Of a DNA stretch of 47,351 nucleotides, positions 1-9,200 are shown one piece after another. The notes under the pieces were generated by a model that saw nothing but the letters and a program-made list of their open reading frames with translations, was not told where the DNA came from and did not search any database. Position 1 is the stretch's first letter. Each line of letters begins with the position of its first letter. The translations under genes were made by a program, and so were the position numbers. The DNA comes from Pseudomonas fluorescens (GTDB taxonomy: Bacteria; Pseudomonadota; Gammaproteobacteria; Pseudomonadales; Pseudomonadaceae), in assembly GCF_902497625.1 (NCBI RefSeq), contig NZ_CABVGX010000045.1, positions 1 to 47,351 of the forward strand, written 5' to 3'.

Positions 1-1
1 G

Positions 2-268
2 GCCTGCGCCCCGGCCTTGCGCAACTTCGCGCCAATTCCGGGCGATCTTCTGCCTTTCCCCAGTCAGGTGGTCAGCTCCGACAACGACAGTGCGGTCAGT
101 GCTCCACGTGCGCTTGAGCTGGCACGCAACTGGGGCGCCGAAGTGGGGATTCTCGCGGGCTCGGGACACATCAATGTGAAGTCCGGGCATCAGCGATGGG
201 AGCAAGGTTTCGCGTATCTCTATCGCCTGCAAAACCGCATGGAACAACACGCCCTGCGTCGCGCCTGA
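2..268 (+). CDS. RBBP9/YdeN-type alpha/beta hydrolase, C-terminal part
   Basis: This gene enters the window from the left, so only about 88 C-terminal residues are visible. The reading frame is open from base 2 to TGA at 266-268. The sequence fits the end of the RBBP9/YdeN serine hydrolase family: a conserved SSDND segment carrying the likely catalytic aspartate, then a WGA segment, then GHINVKSG with the likely catalytic histidine. Substrates of bacterial members are mostly unknown. The next gene begins 56 bases downstream on the same strand, so the two may be co-transcribed. The N-terminus and nucleophile serine lie outside the window. Confidence 0.7.
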   Translation, partial: ACAPALRNFAPIPGDLLPFPSQVVSSDNDSAVSAPRALELARNWGAEVGILAGSGHINVKSGHQRWEQGFAYLYRLQNRMEQHALRRA

Positions 269-324
269 GCCCCATTTATTACCAGACGCCCCCGTTTGCA
301 CACGGCTTAGGGCGGGAGACTGTC

Positions 325-1257
325 ATGAGTTTTGAAGCCTTCGGTCAGCCACTGTTGACCTTTCCCGATGCAGAAAAAAGCCCGCTGAGCATTCGCGCCA
401 AAGCACTGGTATTTGTCGATCCGCGCTCGCGGCAATTGCGTCAGGAGCTCGAGCAACTGGCGCCGCGCTCTATCTCGGTGATAATCCGCGGCGAAACCGG
501 CACCGGTAAAGAGTTGCTGGCGCGCCATGTTCATCGTGAGAGTGAGCGCAGCGGGCTTTTCGTTCCAGTCAATTGCGGCGCGATCAGCCCGACGTATGCC
601 GATGCTGAATTGTTCGGCTACGCGGCTGGCAGTTACAGCGGATCGGCCAGTAGTCGCGCCGGCTGGTTTGGTTCAGCCAACGGCGGCACGTTGTACCTGG
701 ATGAGATCGGTGATTTACCGTTGCCGATTCAGATCAAATTGCTCGCAGCACTGGAGAATCACGAAGTCACCCGCGTCGGCGCTCATCAACCGAGCCCGGT
801 GGACGTGCGTCTGGTCGCAGCCACCAGCATCGATCTGGCGCAAGCAGTGGCTGCCGGGAAATTTCATGAGCGCCTTTATCACTACCTTAGCGAAGGCCAG
901 CTTGAATTGCCGGCATTGCGCGAGCGTGTCGGCGACATCTTGTCGCTGTCCGAATATTTTCTCGGCATCTACAGCCAACGCCTCGCTCTGCCAATGCCGA
1001 TAATCAGCGATGCAGCGCAGCAAGTGCTGGAACGGCACAGCTGGCCGGGCAATACCCGAGAGCTGGAAAACGTGATTCATTTTGCGTTGCTGGTGAGTAC
1101 CGGGGACGAGATCCTGCCGACGCATTTGAATTTGCCTGAGCCTCAGGCCTCGCGGCTGCAAATGGAACAGCAGGTTGCCCAAGTAATCAAAAATGGCACG
1201 CCAACCGAGCGATCCGAGTTGAAACGTCTGCTGGAAAAACTGACGTTAGATCTGTAG
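325..1257 (+). CDS. Sigma-54 enhancer-binding protein lacking receiver and Fis HTH domains
   Basis: This 310-residue protein is essentially a bare AAA+ sigma-54 activation domain. Visible motifs are Walker A GETGTGKE (56-63), a Walker B region GGTLYLDEIGDL (120-131) and sensor II WPGNTRELENV (240-250). The loop that contacts sigma-54, normally GAFTGA, reads GSYSGS (102-107), with Thr replaced by Ser. The arginine-finger region reads RLYHYLS, where most relatives have a second arginine. There is no N-terminal receiver or GAF domain, and the protein stops where the C-terminal Fis-type helix-turn-helix should begin. ATG at 325 is chosen because the protein aligns from there; the open frame continues upstream into the preceding gene. 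Relatives such as SfnR control organosulfur genes, which would suit the neighbouring metQ, but that role is inferred. Confidence 0.8.
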   Translation: MSFEAFGQPLLTFPDAEKSPLSIRAKALVFVDPRSRQLRQELEQLAPRSISVIIRGETGTGKELLARHVHRESERSGLFVPVNCGAISPTYADAELFGYAAGSYSGSASSRAGWFGSANGGTLYLDEIGDLPLPIQIKLLAALENHEVTRVGAHQPSPVDVRLVAATSIDLAQAVAAGKFHERLYHYLSEGQLELPALRERVGDILSLSEYFLGIYSQRLALPMPIISDAAQQVLERHSWPGNTRELENVIHFALLVSTGDEILPTHLNLPEPQASRLQMEQQVAQVIKNGTPTERSELKRLLEKLTLDL

Positions 1258-1380
1258 CAGCTGCCGAAGGCTGCGTTCGAGTGCGAAGCGCTCGTCACCT
1301 GAACACTGCGGTTTGCGTAGAACCCTGATGTCTTTTATTGCGACTGTAGCGCACTCGAACGCAGCCTTCGGCAGCTGCTA
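1255..1380. repeat. 31-bp perfect inverted repeat (REP-like) after the sigma-54 activator gene
   Basis: Bases 1255-1285 and 1350-1380 are perfect reverse complements, separated by 64 bases. The left arm contains the TAG stop codon of the upstream gene. The core resembles the dispersed GCAGCCT...GGCAGCT palindromes common in Pseudomonas; a shorter relative occurs at 38207-38236. It could form a large hairpin at the 3' end of the transcript. Confidence 0.85.
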
Positions 1381-1435
1381 TAACAGCAGCGCTCGTTGTA
1401 TGAATAAAATGGAATATGAAAGTGAATAAAAGATA

Positions 1436-1465
1436 TTGTTCCGGAATAAAAAATACCGGTATTGT
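1436..1465 (+). promoter_or_regulatory. Candidate sigma-70 promoter of orphan metQ
   Basis: TTGTTC (1436-1441) and TATTGT (1460-1465) are separated by 18 bases in an AT-rich stretch about 90 bases upstream of the metQ start. The match to consensus is moderate and there is no other support. Confidence 0.3.
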
Positions 1466-1554
1466 CCGCGTCATGCCAGCGATAGCACTTCACTGGCACT
1501 CGTACTAAACAAGCCGTCGTCAATGACGACCGTGATTTTCGATAAGGACACTGC

Positions 1555-2337
1555 ATGAAAAAAGTTCTGTTGTTCACCGCATTGGCGGCTGCCTTGACCG
1601 CAGGTCTGGCGAATGCCGGCGAGAAACTGGTAGTGGCGGCGACCCCGGTTCCGCATGCCGAGATTCTCGAGCTGATCAAACCAGCCCTCGCCAAAGAAGG
1701 CGTGGACCTGGAAATCAAAGTTTTCACTGACTACGTGCAGCCGAACGTGCAGGTTGATCAGAAACGTCTGGACGCCAACTACTTCCAGACCCTGCCGTAC
1801 CTGAAAAGCTTCAACGAAGGCAAGGGCACCAACCTGGTAACCGTGATCGGCGTCCACGTGGAGCCTTTCGGCGGCTACTCGAAGAAGGTCAAGTCCCTGG
1901 CTGAACTGAAAGACGGCGCGACCATCGCCATTCCGAATGAAGGCAGCAACAGCGGCCGTGCCCTGATCCTGCTGCAGAAGGCTGGTCTGATCGAACTGAA
2001 AGACCCCAAAAACGCCTTGGCCACCCCGAAAGACATCGCCAAAAACCCGCACAACTTCAAGTTCAAGGAATTGGAATCGGCCATGCTCCCGCGTGTGCTG
2101 GATCAGGTCGACCTGGACATGATCAACACCAACTACGCGCTGGAAGCCGGCCTGAACCCGGCCAAAGACGCGCTGGTCATCGAAGGCGCTGATTCGCCTT
2201 ACGTGAACTTCCTGGTGGCGCGTCCGGACAACAAGGACAGCGCTGCGATTCAAAAGCTGGCCAAAGCATTGACCAGCCCTGAAGTGAAAGCTTTCATCGA
2301 GAAGAAGTACAGCGGCGCGGTATTGCCGGCGTTCTGA
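1555..2337 (+). CDS. metQ: MetQ/NlpA-family methionine-binding protein (orphan copy)
   Basis: This 260-residue periplasmic substrate-binding protein of a methionine-type ABC transporter has a clear signal peptide ending LANAG, at about residue 21. There is no lipobox cysteine, so it is predicted to be soluble in the periplasm, unlike the lipoprotein MetQ of E. coli. Family motifs include ATPVPHAEIL, PNVQVDQKRLDANYFQ and IPNEGSNSGRAL. The ribosome-binding site AAGGA lies just upstream of ATG 1555. No ATPase or permease gene follows; a strong terminator ends the transcript. A second metQ with its own metN and metI lies at 10.2-12.8 kb, so this copy may feed that transporter or bind a different substrate. 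Confidence 0.9.
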   Translation: MKKVLLFTALAAALTAGLANAGEKLVVAATPVPHAEILELIKPALAKEGVDLEIKVFTDYVQPNVQVDQKRLDANYFQTLPYLKSFNEGKGTNLVTVIGVHVEPFGGYSKKVKSLAELKDGATIAIPNEGSNSGRALILLQKAGLIELKDPKNALATPKDIAKNPHNFKFKELESAMLPRVLDQVDLDMINTNYALEAGLNPAKDALVIEGADSPYVNFLVARPDNKDSAAIQKLAKALTSPEVKAFIEKKYSGAVLPAF

Positions 2338-2364
2338 TTCGCGATGTGACGCTCCAACGGATGA

Positions 2365-2398
2365 AACGCCGACGGCTAGCGATAGCGTCGGCGTTTTG
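2365..2398 (+). terminator. Rho-independent terminator of orphan metQ
   Basis: AACGCCGACG (2365-2374) pairs with CGTCGGCGTT (2386-2395), and the hairpin is followed by a T-rich run. It lies 28 bases after the metQ stop codon. Confidence 0.8.
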
Positions 2399-2407
2399 TT
2401 TGAAGGT

Positions 2408-2503
2408 TCAGGCCATCTTGTCTTGCAACGCCCTGCGCAACGCCACCAACCACTTCACAATATCCTGCGGATCCAGCCGTGGAGGCACTTTTACGTCAGT
2501 CAT
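2408..2503 (-). CDS. Possible 31-residue small protein
   Basis: An ATG at 2503 is preceded by a good ribosome-binding site (GAGGAAGGG, about five bases upstream) and opens a 31-codon frame ending in TGA at 2408-2410. The peptide begins MTDVKVPPRLDPQDIVKW and continues as a basic amphipathic helix ending LQDKMA. It lies between the metQ terminator and the RHS gene, divergent from the latter. I do not recognise it. It could be a genuine small protein, the trimmed remnant of a longer gene, or chance. Confidence 0.4.
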   Translation of the reverse strand: MTDVKVPPRLDPQDIVKWLVALRRALQDKMA

Positions 2504-2723
2504 TTTCCCTTCCTCGTGAGGATTTGACCGGGTAAGTCTGGCCACTTAATGCGCATTCCAGGAGGGGGCGGAGGAAAAAAAGAGTCTTCCTACGCGCGAA
2601 GGAAAAATAGTCGTCCTCCTCTGCCCCAACCATTGCGTCAGCTGGTTTGCTGGATATACCTGGCAGACCTGATAGGTGTCTCGACTCCGATGCCGGTGCA
2701 AACTCTGAGCTTTGGAGGTAATC

Positions 2724-3857
2724 ATGAGTACATCAACCAAGGTCCTGTGTCGTTACCGTTATAACGCCCTTGATCTGCTCACCGCCATCCAGCGCGATGG
2801 CCAGCTAACGCAGAGGTTGTACGCTGGCGATTATCTGGTGACTGCATATCGAGGAAAGGATGACAGCCAAAGCGTATTTCAGCAGGGCAACCACTTGCTG
2901 GCGCTGCAATCGCACAAAGGCGATAACGTCAAAAGCCAGCTATTGACCACCGATCAGCAGCGTTCCGTTTTGCGTCTTACCGACTCCGAGGGAACGGTGC
3001 GACAGGTTTACACGGCTTATGGGCATCGGCAGGTCGAAGGCGGCCCCGCTAGTCTCCCAGGATTCAATGGCGAAGCGTTTGATCAGGTCACCGGCCATTA
3101 CTTGCTGGGCAACGGCCACCGTGCATTCAACCCGGTGCTGATGCGCTTCAATAGCCCTGATGGCCTGAGTCCGTTTGGCCGAGGTGGATTGAACTCATAC
3201 GCATATTGTCTGGGTGATCCGGTGAACTTCAGGGATCCCACCGGGCGATTTGCCGAGATCGCCAGGCTTATCACAAGTGCCTTTAGTACTGTGAATGCCC
3301 GTATAGTCATGGGGCCGGCAATTCCTTACAAAGTGGCCAAGTCTGCCTTGCAGTGGGGAGCGGCAGGGCAATTGCCTCTCAAGATGACGGCGGGCGCTGC
3401 GGGCTCGGTCGTTGCGGGTGTCTCGACGATGCTCGCGGCGATCACTGGCGTAGGCAGCGCGGTCGCGACCATCAACAAAGATACGGAGGCAGCTGCAGGG
3501 TTGGCATTCATCGCGCTTGGGTTGGGCTTGGTTACGCTTGCGGGCCGGTTCGGCTCCCGATGGGCGGCCGGCGACCCCAAGACAATTCCCACTTTGAAAA
3601 GTTTTAGCGAAAACCGTGGGCAGCTAGTGACGAGCAGTCCGACGCGTGCAGCTCCACCTACACCTTCTGCACCGCTACAAACTCCGGAAGCCTTTCCTGC
3701 TTCAGCACCGCCCCCAACGCCTCCTGTCACTTCCGACGGCGGCCGAGGGATCGAGCGTACATTTCGTGAAATTTATAGCCCTGCTGGGCTAACGCCTCAT
3801 CATTCTTCTTTACAACCCACACTCTCGGCCAACCGAATCCGGCGGACCACTTTATAA
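2724..3857 (+). CDS. Short standalone RHS repeat-associated core protein with unique C-terminus
   Basis: This 377-residue protein starts at ATG 2724, six bases after a strong GGAGG; an in-frame ATG at 2712 lies before that site and is rejected. The N-terminus STKVLCRYRYNALD is typical of the short, self-contained RHS proteins of fluorescent pseudomonads. The core ends at about residue 176 with NSPDGLSPFGRGGLNSYAY, then GDPVNFRDPTGR, the conserved boundary before a variable tip. The tip holds a long Ala/Gly-rich hydrophobic region (about 210-280) that could form two membrane helices, then a Pro/Ala-rich linker and a basic end. In large RHS proteins this tip is often a toxin, but I cannot recognise a toxin fold here and no obvious immunity gene follows. 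Confidence 0.8.
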   Translation: MSTSTKVLCRYRYNALDLLTAIQRDGQLTQRLYAGDYLVTAYRGKDDSQSVFQQGNHLLALQSHKGDNVKSQLLTTDQQRSVLRLTDSEGTVRQVYTAYGHRQVEGGPASLPGFNGEAFDQVTGHYLLGNGHRAFNPVLMRFNSPDGLSPFGRGGLNSYAYCLGDPVNFRDPTGRFAEIARLITSAFSTVNARIVMGPAIPYKVAKSALQWGAAGQLPLKMTAGAAGSVVAGVSTMLAAITGVGSAVATINKDTEAAAGLAFIALGLGLVTLAGRFGSRWAAGDPKTIPTLKSFSENRGQLVTSSPTRAAPPTPSAPLQTPEAFPASAPPPTPPVTSDGGRGIERTFREIYSPAGLTPHHSSLQPTLSANRIRRTTL

Positions 3858-4076
3858 TCCTGTTAATGCCAGGCTGGCTCGTCCAACAGCCGTTGGCCAC
3901 CAGGCCTGCCTGGCCCCGCTTTTTTCGAGCACGATGCAAGCGCATTTCGGGTCCTCCTGCACCGCTCAAATCTCCTCCCCAGAGAGAGTGAAGCAAACCT
4001 GTGCGTCTGTTGAACCCTGTTCTAAGCTCACAGTCGTATCGTCACTGGCACGTCCGTACAACGCAAAGGAGTCTGC

Positions 4077-5180
4077 ATGGCTGGTCCCCGTATGAAAACA
4101 GTGGTTGGCCTGAGTCTGCTGACGTTGCTTACCGCGTGTGGCGACAAACCGCAGGTCGAAAAGGACCGTCCACGGGTGTTCGTGCAAGCCGTCAAATCAA
4201 CTGATTATGCCGCGTCCGTGACCCTCACCGGCGATGTCCAGGCGCGGGTCCAGACTGAGCTGTCATTTCGCGTGGGTGGCAAGATCATTCAGCGAATGGT
4301 CGATGTGGGTGATCGTGTGACCGCCAGACAGGTGCTGGCAAAACTTGATCCCAAGGACCTGCAGACTAACGTCAACTCGGCGCAAGCACAGGTTGCCGCC
4401 GAACAGGCGCGGGTCAAGCAGACCGCCGCTGCTTTTGTCCGCCAGGAAAAACTCCTGCCCAAGGGCTACACCAGCAAAAGCGAATACGACTCCGCTCAGG
4501 CCGCGTTGCGCAGCAGTCAAAGTGCGCTCGCGGCGGCCCAGGCGCAACTGGCCAACGCCCGCGATCAGCTGAGCTACACCGCGCTGATTGCCGACGCGCC
4601 GGGCGTGATCACGGCGCGTCAGGCTGAGGTTGGCCAAGTGGTGCAGGCCACGGTGCCGATTTTCAGTCTGGCCCGGGACGGTGAGCGCGACGCTGTGTTC
4701 AACGTCTACGAATCGCTGTTGAGCGAAGCCCCTTCTGACAAGACGGTGGAGGTCAGCCTGCTGGACAACCCCTCGATCAAAACCACCGGCACCGTTCGGG
4801 AAATCACCCCGGCGGTGTCGGCCCAGACCGGCACAGTGCAAGTCAAAGTCACCCTCGATCATCTGCCGCAAGGCATGCAACTCGGTTCGGTGGTCAGCGC
4901 CACGGCCAAGACACCGGGTAAATCGGCGGTTCAACTGCCATGGTCGGCGCTGACCAAAAATCTCAGCGATCCGGCCGTGTGGCTGGTGGATGCCGAAGGC
5001 AAGGCGCAGTTGCACACCGTCACCGTCGGCCGTTATCTCACTGGCCACGTAGTCATCAGTGAAGGCCTCAAGGGCGGCGAGAAAGTTGTGATCGCCGGCG
5101 GCCAGTTGCTGCATCCGGGCGTAAAAGTGGAAATCGCCGAAAACACCTACAAGGATCTTGTCGAAGGAGACCAGCCATGA
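4077..5180 (+). CDS. triA: RND efflux periplasmic adaptor lipoprotein, first of two (TriA-like)
   Basis: This 367-residue membrane-fusion protein has a lipoprotein signal ending LLTACG, so it should be anchored to the inner membrane facing the periplasm. It has the usual adaptor order: beta-barrel/lipoyl half with SFRVGGKI, a helical hairpin rich in Ala/Gln (about 100-165), and the second lipoyl half with PGVITARQAEVGQVV. It bridges the RND pump to an outer-membrane channel. AAAGGA six bases before ATG 4077 supports this start over the in-frame ATG at 4092. The next adaptor overlaps it by four bases (ATGA). Two adaptors followed by one pump is the arrangement of TriABC in P. aeruginosa, which exports triclosan with OpmH; the name is assigned by homology and layout. 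Confidence 0.85.
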   Translation: MAGPRMKTVVGLSLLTLLTACGDKPQVEKDRPRVFVQAVKSTDYAASVTLTGDVQARVQTELSFRVGGKIIQRMVDVGDRVTARQVLAKLDPKDLQTNVNSAQAQVAAEQARVKQTAAAFVRQEKLLPKGYTSKSEYDSAQAALRSSQSALAAAQAQLANARDQLSYTALIADAPGVITARQAEVGQVVQATVPIFSLARDGERDAVFNVYESLLSEAPSDKTVEVSLLDNPSIKTTGTVREITPAVSAQTGTVQVKVTLDHLPQGMQLGSVVSATAKTPGKSAVQLPWSALTKNLSDPAVWLVDAEGKAQLHTVTVGRYLTGHVVISEGLKGGEKVVIAGGQLLHPGVKVEIAENTYKDLVEGDQP

Positions 5181-6244
5181 AGCGTCTGTGGCTGGCGGTC
5201 GCCGCTGTCATGCTCGCGGCCTGCTCGAAAGAGGAAGCGCCGCCGGAGCCGGTGCGCCCGGTATTGTCGATCAAGGTTGAGGCGTTGAACGAAGAGACCC
5301 TTGGCCGTTTCGCCGGCAGCATCCAGGCGCGTTATGAAAGCAACCTGGGCTTTCGTGTGCCGGGGCGCATCGCCAGTCGTAACGTCGACGTTGGCGCTGA
5401 AGTCGAGAAGGGCGCCTTGCTCGCGACCCTCGACCCCACCGATCAGCAGAACCAGTTGCGTTCGGCCCAGGGTGATCTTGCCCGCATCCAGGCACAGCTG
5501 ATCAATGCCCAGGCCAATGCCCGACGTCAGCAGGAATTGTTCAATCGCGGCGTCGGCGCGCAGGCGCAACTGGATATCGCCCAAACGGATCTGAAAACCA
5601 CTCAGGCGTCGCTTGATCAAGCGAAAGCGGCCGTTGACCAGGCCAAAGACCAGCTCGATTACGTCCAATTGCGCACCGATCATAAAGCCATCGTCACCGC
5701 GTGGAGTGCCGAAGCCGGGCAAGTGGTCACGGCCGGCCAGCAGGTCGTGACCCTGGCGCAACCGGACATCAAGGAAGCGGTGATCGACCTGCCCGACACT
5801 CTGGTTGAGCAGTTGCCCACCGACGTGGTCTTCCAGGTGGCTGCGCAACTTGACCCGAGTATCACCACGACGGCCATCGTTCGCGAAATTGAACCCCAGG
5901 CACAAAGCGCCACCCGTACCCGACGCGCGCGCCTGACACTGACCGATACGCCGCCCGGTTTTCGTCTGGGCACGGCGATCAGCGTCACGCTTAGCTCGAC
6001 GATCGAACCGCGGATCGAACTACCGATCAGCGTCTTGCAGGAGGTCGAGGGCAAGACGCGCATCTGGGTGGTCGATCCGCAAACGCAAACCGTTTCTCCC
6101 CGGGACGTCAGCCTTGTCAGTCGCACTGACAGCAGCGTGATCCTGACCAACAGCGTGAAGGCCGGCGAGCGCATTGTCAGTGCGGGCGTGAACAGCCTCA
6201 AACCTGGCCAGAAAGTGAAAATCGACGAGGAAAGCCCGCAATGA
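5177..6244 (+). CDS. triB: RND efflux periplasmic adaptor lipoprotein, second of two (TriB-like)
   Basis: A 355-residue membrane-fusion protein with a lipobox LAAC near residue 16, followed by SKEEAPPEPVRP. It has a lipoyl half with LGFRVPGRI, a long alpha hairpin with repeated Gln/Ala heptads, and AEAGQVVTAGQQV in the second lipoyl half. It overlaps triA at its start and triC at its end (ATGA-type junctions), which indicates translational coupling and stoichiometric production. In P. aeruginosa both adaptors are needed for TriC function. No outer-membrane channel gene follows, so the complex probably borrows a TolC/OpmH-type channel encoded elsewhere. Confidence 0.85.
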   Translation: MKRLWLAVAAVMLAACSKEEAPPEPVRPVLSIKVEALNEETLGRFAGSIQARYESNLGFRVPGRIASRNVDVGAEVEKGALLATLDPTDQQNQLRSAQGDLARIQAQLINAQANARRQQELFNRGVGAQAQLDIAQTDLKTTQASLDQAKAAVDQAKDQLDYVQLRTDHKAIVTAWSAEAGQVVTAGQQVVTLAQPDIKEAVIDLPDTLVEQLPTDVVFQVAAQLDPSITTTAIVREIEPQAQSATRTRRARLTLTDTPPGFRLGTAISVTLSSTIEPRIELPISVLQEVEGKTRIWVVDPQTQTVSPRDVSLVSRTDSSVILTNSVKAGERIVSAGVNSLKPGQKVKIDEESPQ

Positions 6245-9200
6245 AAGGGAGTTTCAATTTATCCGAGTGGGCCCTCAAGCATCAGTCGTTTGTCTGGTAT
6301 TTGATGTTCGTTGCACTGCTGATGGGCGTGTTTTCGTACATGAACCTCGGTCGCGAGGAAGACCCGTCCTTCACCATCAAAACCATGGTGATCCAGACCC
6401 GCTGGCCCGGTGCGACCCAGGAAGAAACCCTCAAGCAGGTGACTGACCGCATCGAGAAAAAACTCGAGGAGCTCGATTCCCTCGACTACGTCAAGAGCTA
6501 CACCCGCCCGGGCGAATCGACGGTGTTCGTGTACCTGCGCGACACTACCAGCGCCAAGGACATCCCGGACATCTGGTATCAGGTACGCAAGAAGATCAAC
6601 GACATTCGCGGTGACTTCCCGCAAGGCCTGCAAGGGCCGGGATTCAACGATGAATTCGGTGATGTGTTCGGCTCGGTCTACGCCTTCACCGCCGATGGTT
6701 TGTCGATGCGTCAGTTGCGCGATTACGTCGAGCAGGTGCGCGCCGAGATCCGCGAAGTGCCGGGGCTCGGCAAGGTCGAAATGGTCGGCGAACAGGATGA
6801 AGTTCTCTACCTGAATTTCTCCACGCGCAAACTGGCCGCGCTGGGTATTGATCAGGGCCAGGTGGTGCAGAGCCTGCAATCGCAAAACGCCGTGACCCCG
6901 GCGGGCGTGATCGAGGCCGGTCCGGAGCGAATTTCCGTACGCACCACCGGCCAGTTCAAATCCGAGAAAGACCTGGCCAACGTCAACCTGCGGCTCAACG
7001 ACCGCTTCTATCGCCTCGCTGACATCGCCGAAATCAGTCGCGGTTACGTCGACCCGTCGACCCCGGAATTTCGTTTCAATGGCCAGCCCGGCATAGGCCT
7101 GGCGATTGCGATGAAGAAGGGCGGCAACATTCAGGAGTTTGGCAAGGCACTGCACCAGCGCATGGATGAACTGACCGCCGACTTGCCCGTCGGCGTCGGC
7201 GTGCACAAAGTGTCGGACCAGGCTGAAGTGGTCGAAGAAGCCGTCGGCGGTTTCACCAGCGCGTTGTTCGAAGCGGTGGTGATTGTGCTGATTGTCAGCT
7301 TCATCAGCCTCGGCGTGCGTGCCGGGCTGGTGGTGGCGTGCTCGATTCCGCTGGTGCTGGCGATGGTGTTTGTGTTCATGGAATACAGCGGCATCACCAT
7401 GCAGCGAATTTCCCTCGGTGCTCTGATCATCGCCCTCGGCCTGTTGGTGGACGACGCGATGATCACTGTCGAGATGATGGTCACGCGCCTGGAAATGGGC
7501 GAGACCAAAGAGCAAGCGGCGACGTTTGCCTACACCTCGACCGCGTTCCCTATGCTCACCGGTACGCTGGTGACGGTGGCCGGTTTCGTGCCGATTGGTC
7601 TCAACGCCAGTTCGGCCGGCGAATACACCTTCACGCTGTTCGCGGTGATTGCCGTCGCAATGCTGGTGTCGTGGGTTGTCGCGGTGCTGTTCGCACCGGT
7701 AATCGGCGTGCACATTCTCAGCGCCAAGGTAAAGCCGCACAACGAAGAGCCTGGCCGCATCGGCCGCGCCTTCAACGGCGGCATGCTCTGGGCTATGCGT
7801 AATCGCTGGTGGGCGATCGGCATCACCATTGCGTTGTTCGCCGCATCGGTGTTCTCCATGCAGTTCGTGCAGAACCAGTTCTTCCCGTCTTCCGATCGCC
7901 CGGAAATTCTGGTCGATCTGAACCTGCCGCAAAACGCCTCGATCGCCGAAACCCGCAAGGCTGTCGACAAGCTGGAAGAATCGCTCAAGGGTGACCCGGA
8001 TATTGTGCGCTGGAGCACTTACATCGGCGAAGGGGCGATCCGTTTCTACCTGCCGCTCGATCAGCAATTGCAGAACCCGTACTACGCGCAACTGGTCATC
8101 GTCAGCAAAGGCCTGGAATCGCGAGCGGCCCTGAGCGCGCGCCTGAACGAACGGTTGCGTAAAGAGTTCGTCGGTATCGGCAGCTACGTGCAAGCGCTGG
8201 AAATGGGCCCGCCCGTGGGGCGGCCGATTCAGTATCGGGTCAGCGGCAAGGACATCGATCAGGTGCGCAAACACGCGATCGAGCTGGCCACCGAACTGGA
8301 CAAGAACTCGCACATCGGCGAGATCATCTACGACTGGAACGAGCCCGGCAAAGTCCTGCGCATCGACATCGCACAGGACCGGGCGCGGCAATTGGGGCTG
8401 TCATCGGAAGACGTGGCCAACCTGATGAACAGCATTGTGGTCGGCGCCCCGGTGACTCAGGTCAACGACGATATCTACCTGATCAATGTGGTCGGGCGGG
8501 CGGTCGACGCAGAACGTGGCACGCCGGAAACCTTGCAAAACCTGCAGATTGTCACGCCGAGTGGCACCTCGATTCCACTGCTGGCGTTCGCCACTGTGCG
8601 CTATGAACTCGAGCAACCGCTGGTGTGGCGCCGCGACCGCAAGCCGACCATCACCATCAAAGCGGCAGTGCGCGACGAGATTCAACCGACCGATCTGGTC
8701 AAGCAACTGAAGCCTGCTATCGACAAGTTCGCGGAAGGTTTGCCAGTCGGTTACAAAGTCGCCACCGGTGGTACGGTCGAGGAAAGCGGCAAGGCCCAAG
8801 GGCCGATCGCCAAGGTCGTGCCGTTGATGCTGTTTCTGATGGCGACCTTCCTGATGATCCAGTTGCACAGCGTGCAGAAGATGTTCCTGGTGGCCAGCGT
8901 CGCGCCGCTTGGCTTGATCGGCGTAGTGTTGGCGCTGATTCCGACCGGGACGCCGATGGGCTTCGTGGCCATTCTGGGGATTCTCGCATTGATCGGCATC
9001 ATCATCCGCAACTCGGTGATTCTGGTGACGCAGATCGATGCCTACGAGAAAGACGGCTACGCACCGTGGGACGCCGTGCTGCAAGCCACCGAACATCGCC
9101 GTCGACCGATCCTGCTGACTGCGGCCGCCGCGAGCCTGGGGATGATTCCGATCGCCCGGGAAGTGTTCTGGGGGCCGATGGCCTACGCGATGATTGGCGG

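Noticed and set aside
6259..8391. A 710-codon open frame on the minus strand opposite triC
   Set aside because: It is a mirror of a GC-rich, strongly biased coding region. It lacks a ribosome site, and its His/Arg/Asp-rich composition is that of antisense frames. triC itself matches a known family over its full length.
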